Below, piece after piece: positions 33,560 through 33,575 of a stretch of 33,575 nt of DNA. Each line of letters begins with the position of its first letter. Positions within the stretch are counted from its first letter, which is position 1. The notes beneath the pieces are model-generated. The model was not told the origin of the DNA. It searched no databases and saw only the letters and a list, made by a program, of their open reading frames with translations. Position numbers and translations under genes: made by a program. Source of the DNA: Sphingobacteriaceae bacterium UBA2059 (GTDB lineage: Bacteria; Bacteroidota; Bacteroidia; Sphingobacteriales; Sphingobacteriaceae); contig DDAL01000004.1 of assembly GCA_002332615.1 (NCBI GenBank), positions 1 through 33,575 on the forward strand. Reading direction: 5' to 3'.

Positions 33560-33575
33560 ATAAACTTTGCCTTAA

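Overview
The window reads as a chromosomal segment of a member of the Bacteroidota, probably of the Sphingobacteriales/Cytophagales type. The reasons are the gene order rpsL-rpsG-fusA-rpsJ, promoters of the form TTG-N19-TAnnTTTG, a DUF2723/GT117 membrane protein, an outer-membrane beta-barrel receptor with an N-terminal carboxypeptidase-regulatory-like domain, an RND pump fused to a TolC-type domain, and several short lipoproteins. Family placement is inference from gene content. No phage, transposon, CRISPR array or plasmid gene was seen.

Layout. Bases 1-3600: the str ribosomal operon on the minus strand with a well-formed promoter. 3856-6386: a lone TonB-type outer-membrane receptor with a strong terminator. 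6485-8795: translation and nucleotide housekeeping (pth, rplY/ctc, prs). 8851-8980: a tRNA-Gln(TTG) gene with its own consensus promoter. 9143-12157: a large GT117/DUF2723 membrane protein. 12229-20301: a heavy-metal efflux operon on the minus strand, in the order of transcription DUF6660-like Cys/His protein, CzcA-TolC fusion pump, lipoprotein adaptor, and a Zn/Cd-type P1B ATPase whose frame is broken by one in-frame TAG. 20366-21923: an rRNA m5C methyltransferase followed by a probable overlooked 46-residue protein with a TTG start. 22059-25194: an S41 C-terminal processing protease, a small lipoprotein, and the GTPase Der. 25328-27420: a palindrome cluster, then a CoA-binding protein and a COG2509 flavoprotein. 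27470-29905: LemA, two TPM-domain proteins and a Nudix hydrolase on the plus strand. 30044-32699: an IscA-type protein, dnaA and mscL. 32737-33470: a 65-residue membrane protein and an NlpE-like lipoprotein.

How they work together. Most of the window is core growth machinery: ribosome, tRNA, PRPP, peptidyl-tRNA recycling, ribosome-assembly GTPase and replication initiation. The coherent accessory unit is the metal-efflux operon. It combines a tripartite RND pump, condensed into two polypeptides by the TolC fusion, with a cytoplasmic-membrane ATPase and a small periplasmic Cys/His protein. Aspartates in the pump and a CPC motif in the ATPase point to divalent cations (Zn/Cd/Co) rather than copper. 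The nonsense codon would remove the ATPase hinge motif and its last membrane helices, so as read the strain would rely on the RND pump.

I did not find a clearly novel defence or biosynthetic system. The best leads are the interrupted ATPase, the fusion pump with its internal signal-like segment, the hidden 46-residue reading frame, the probable leaderless starts, and the identical promoter decamer shared by the ribosomal operon and the tRNA gene.
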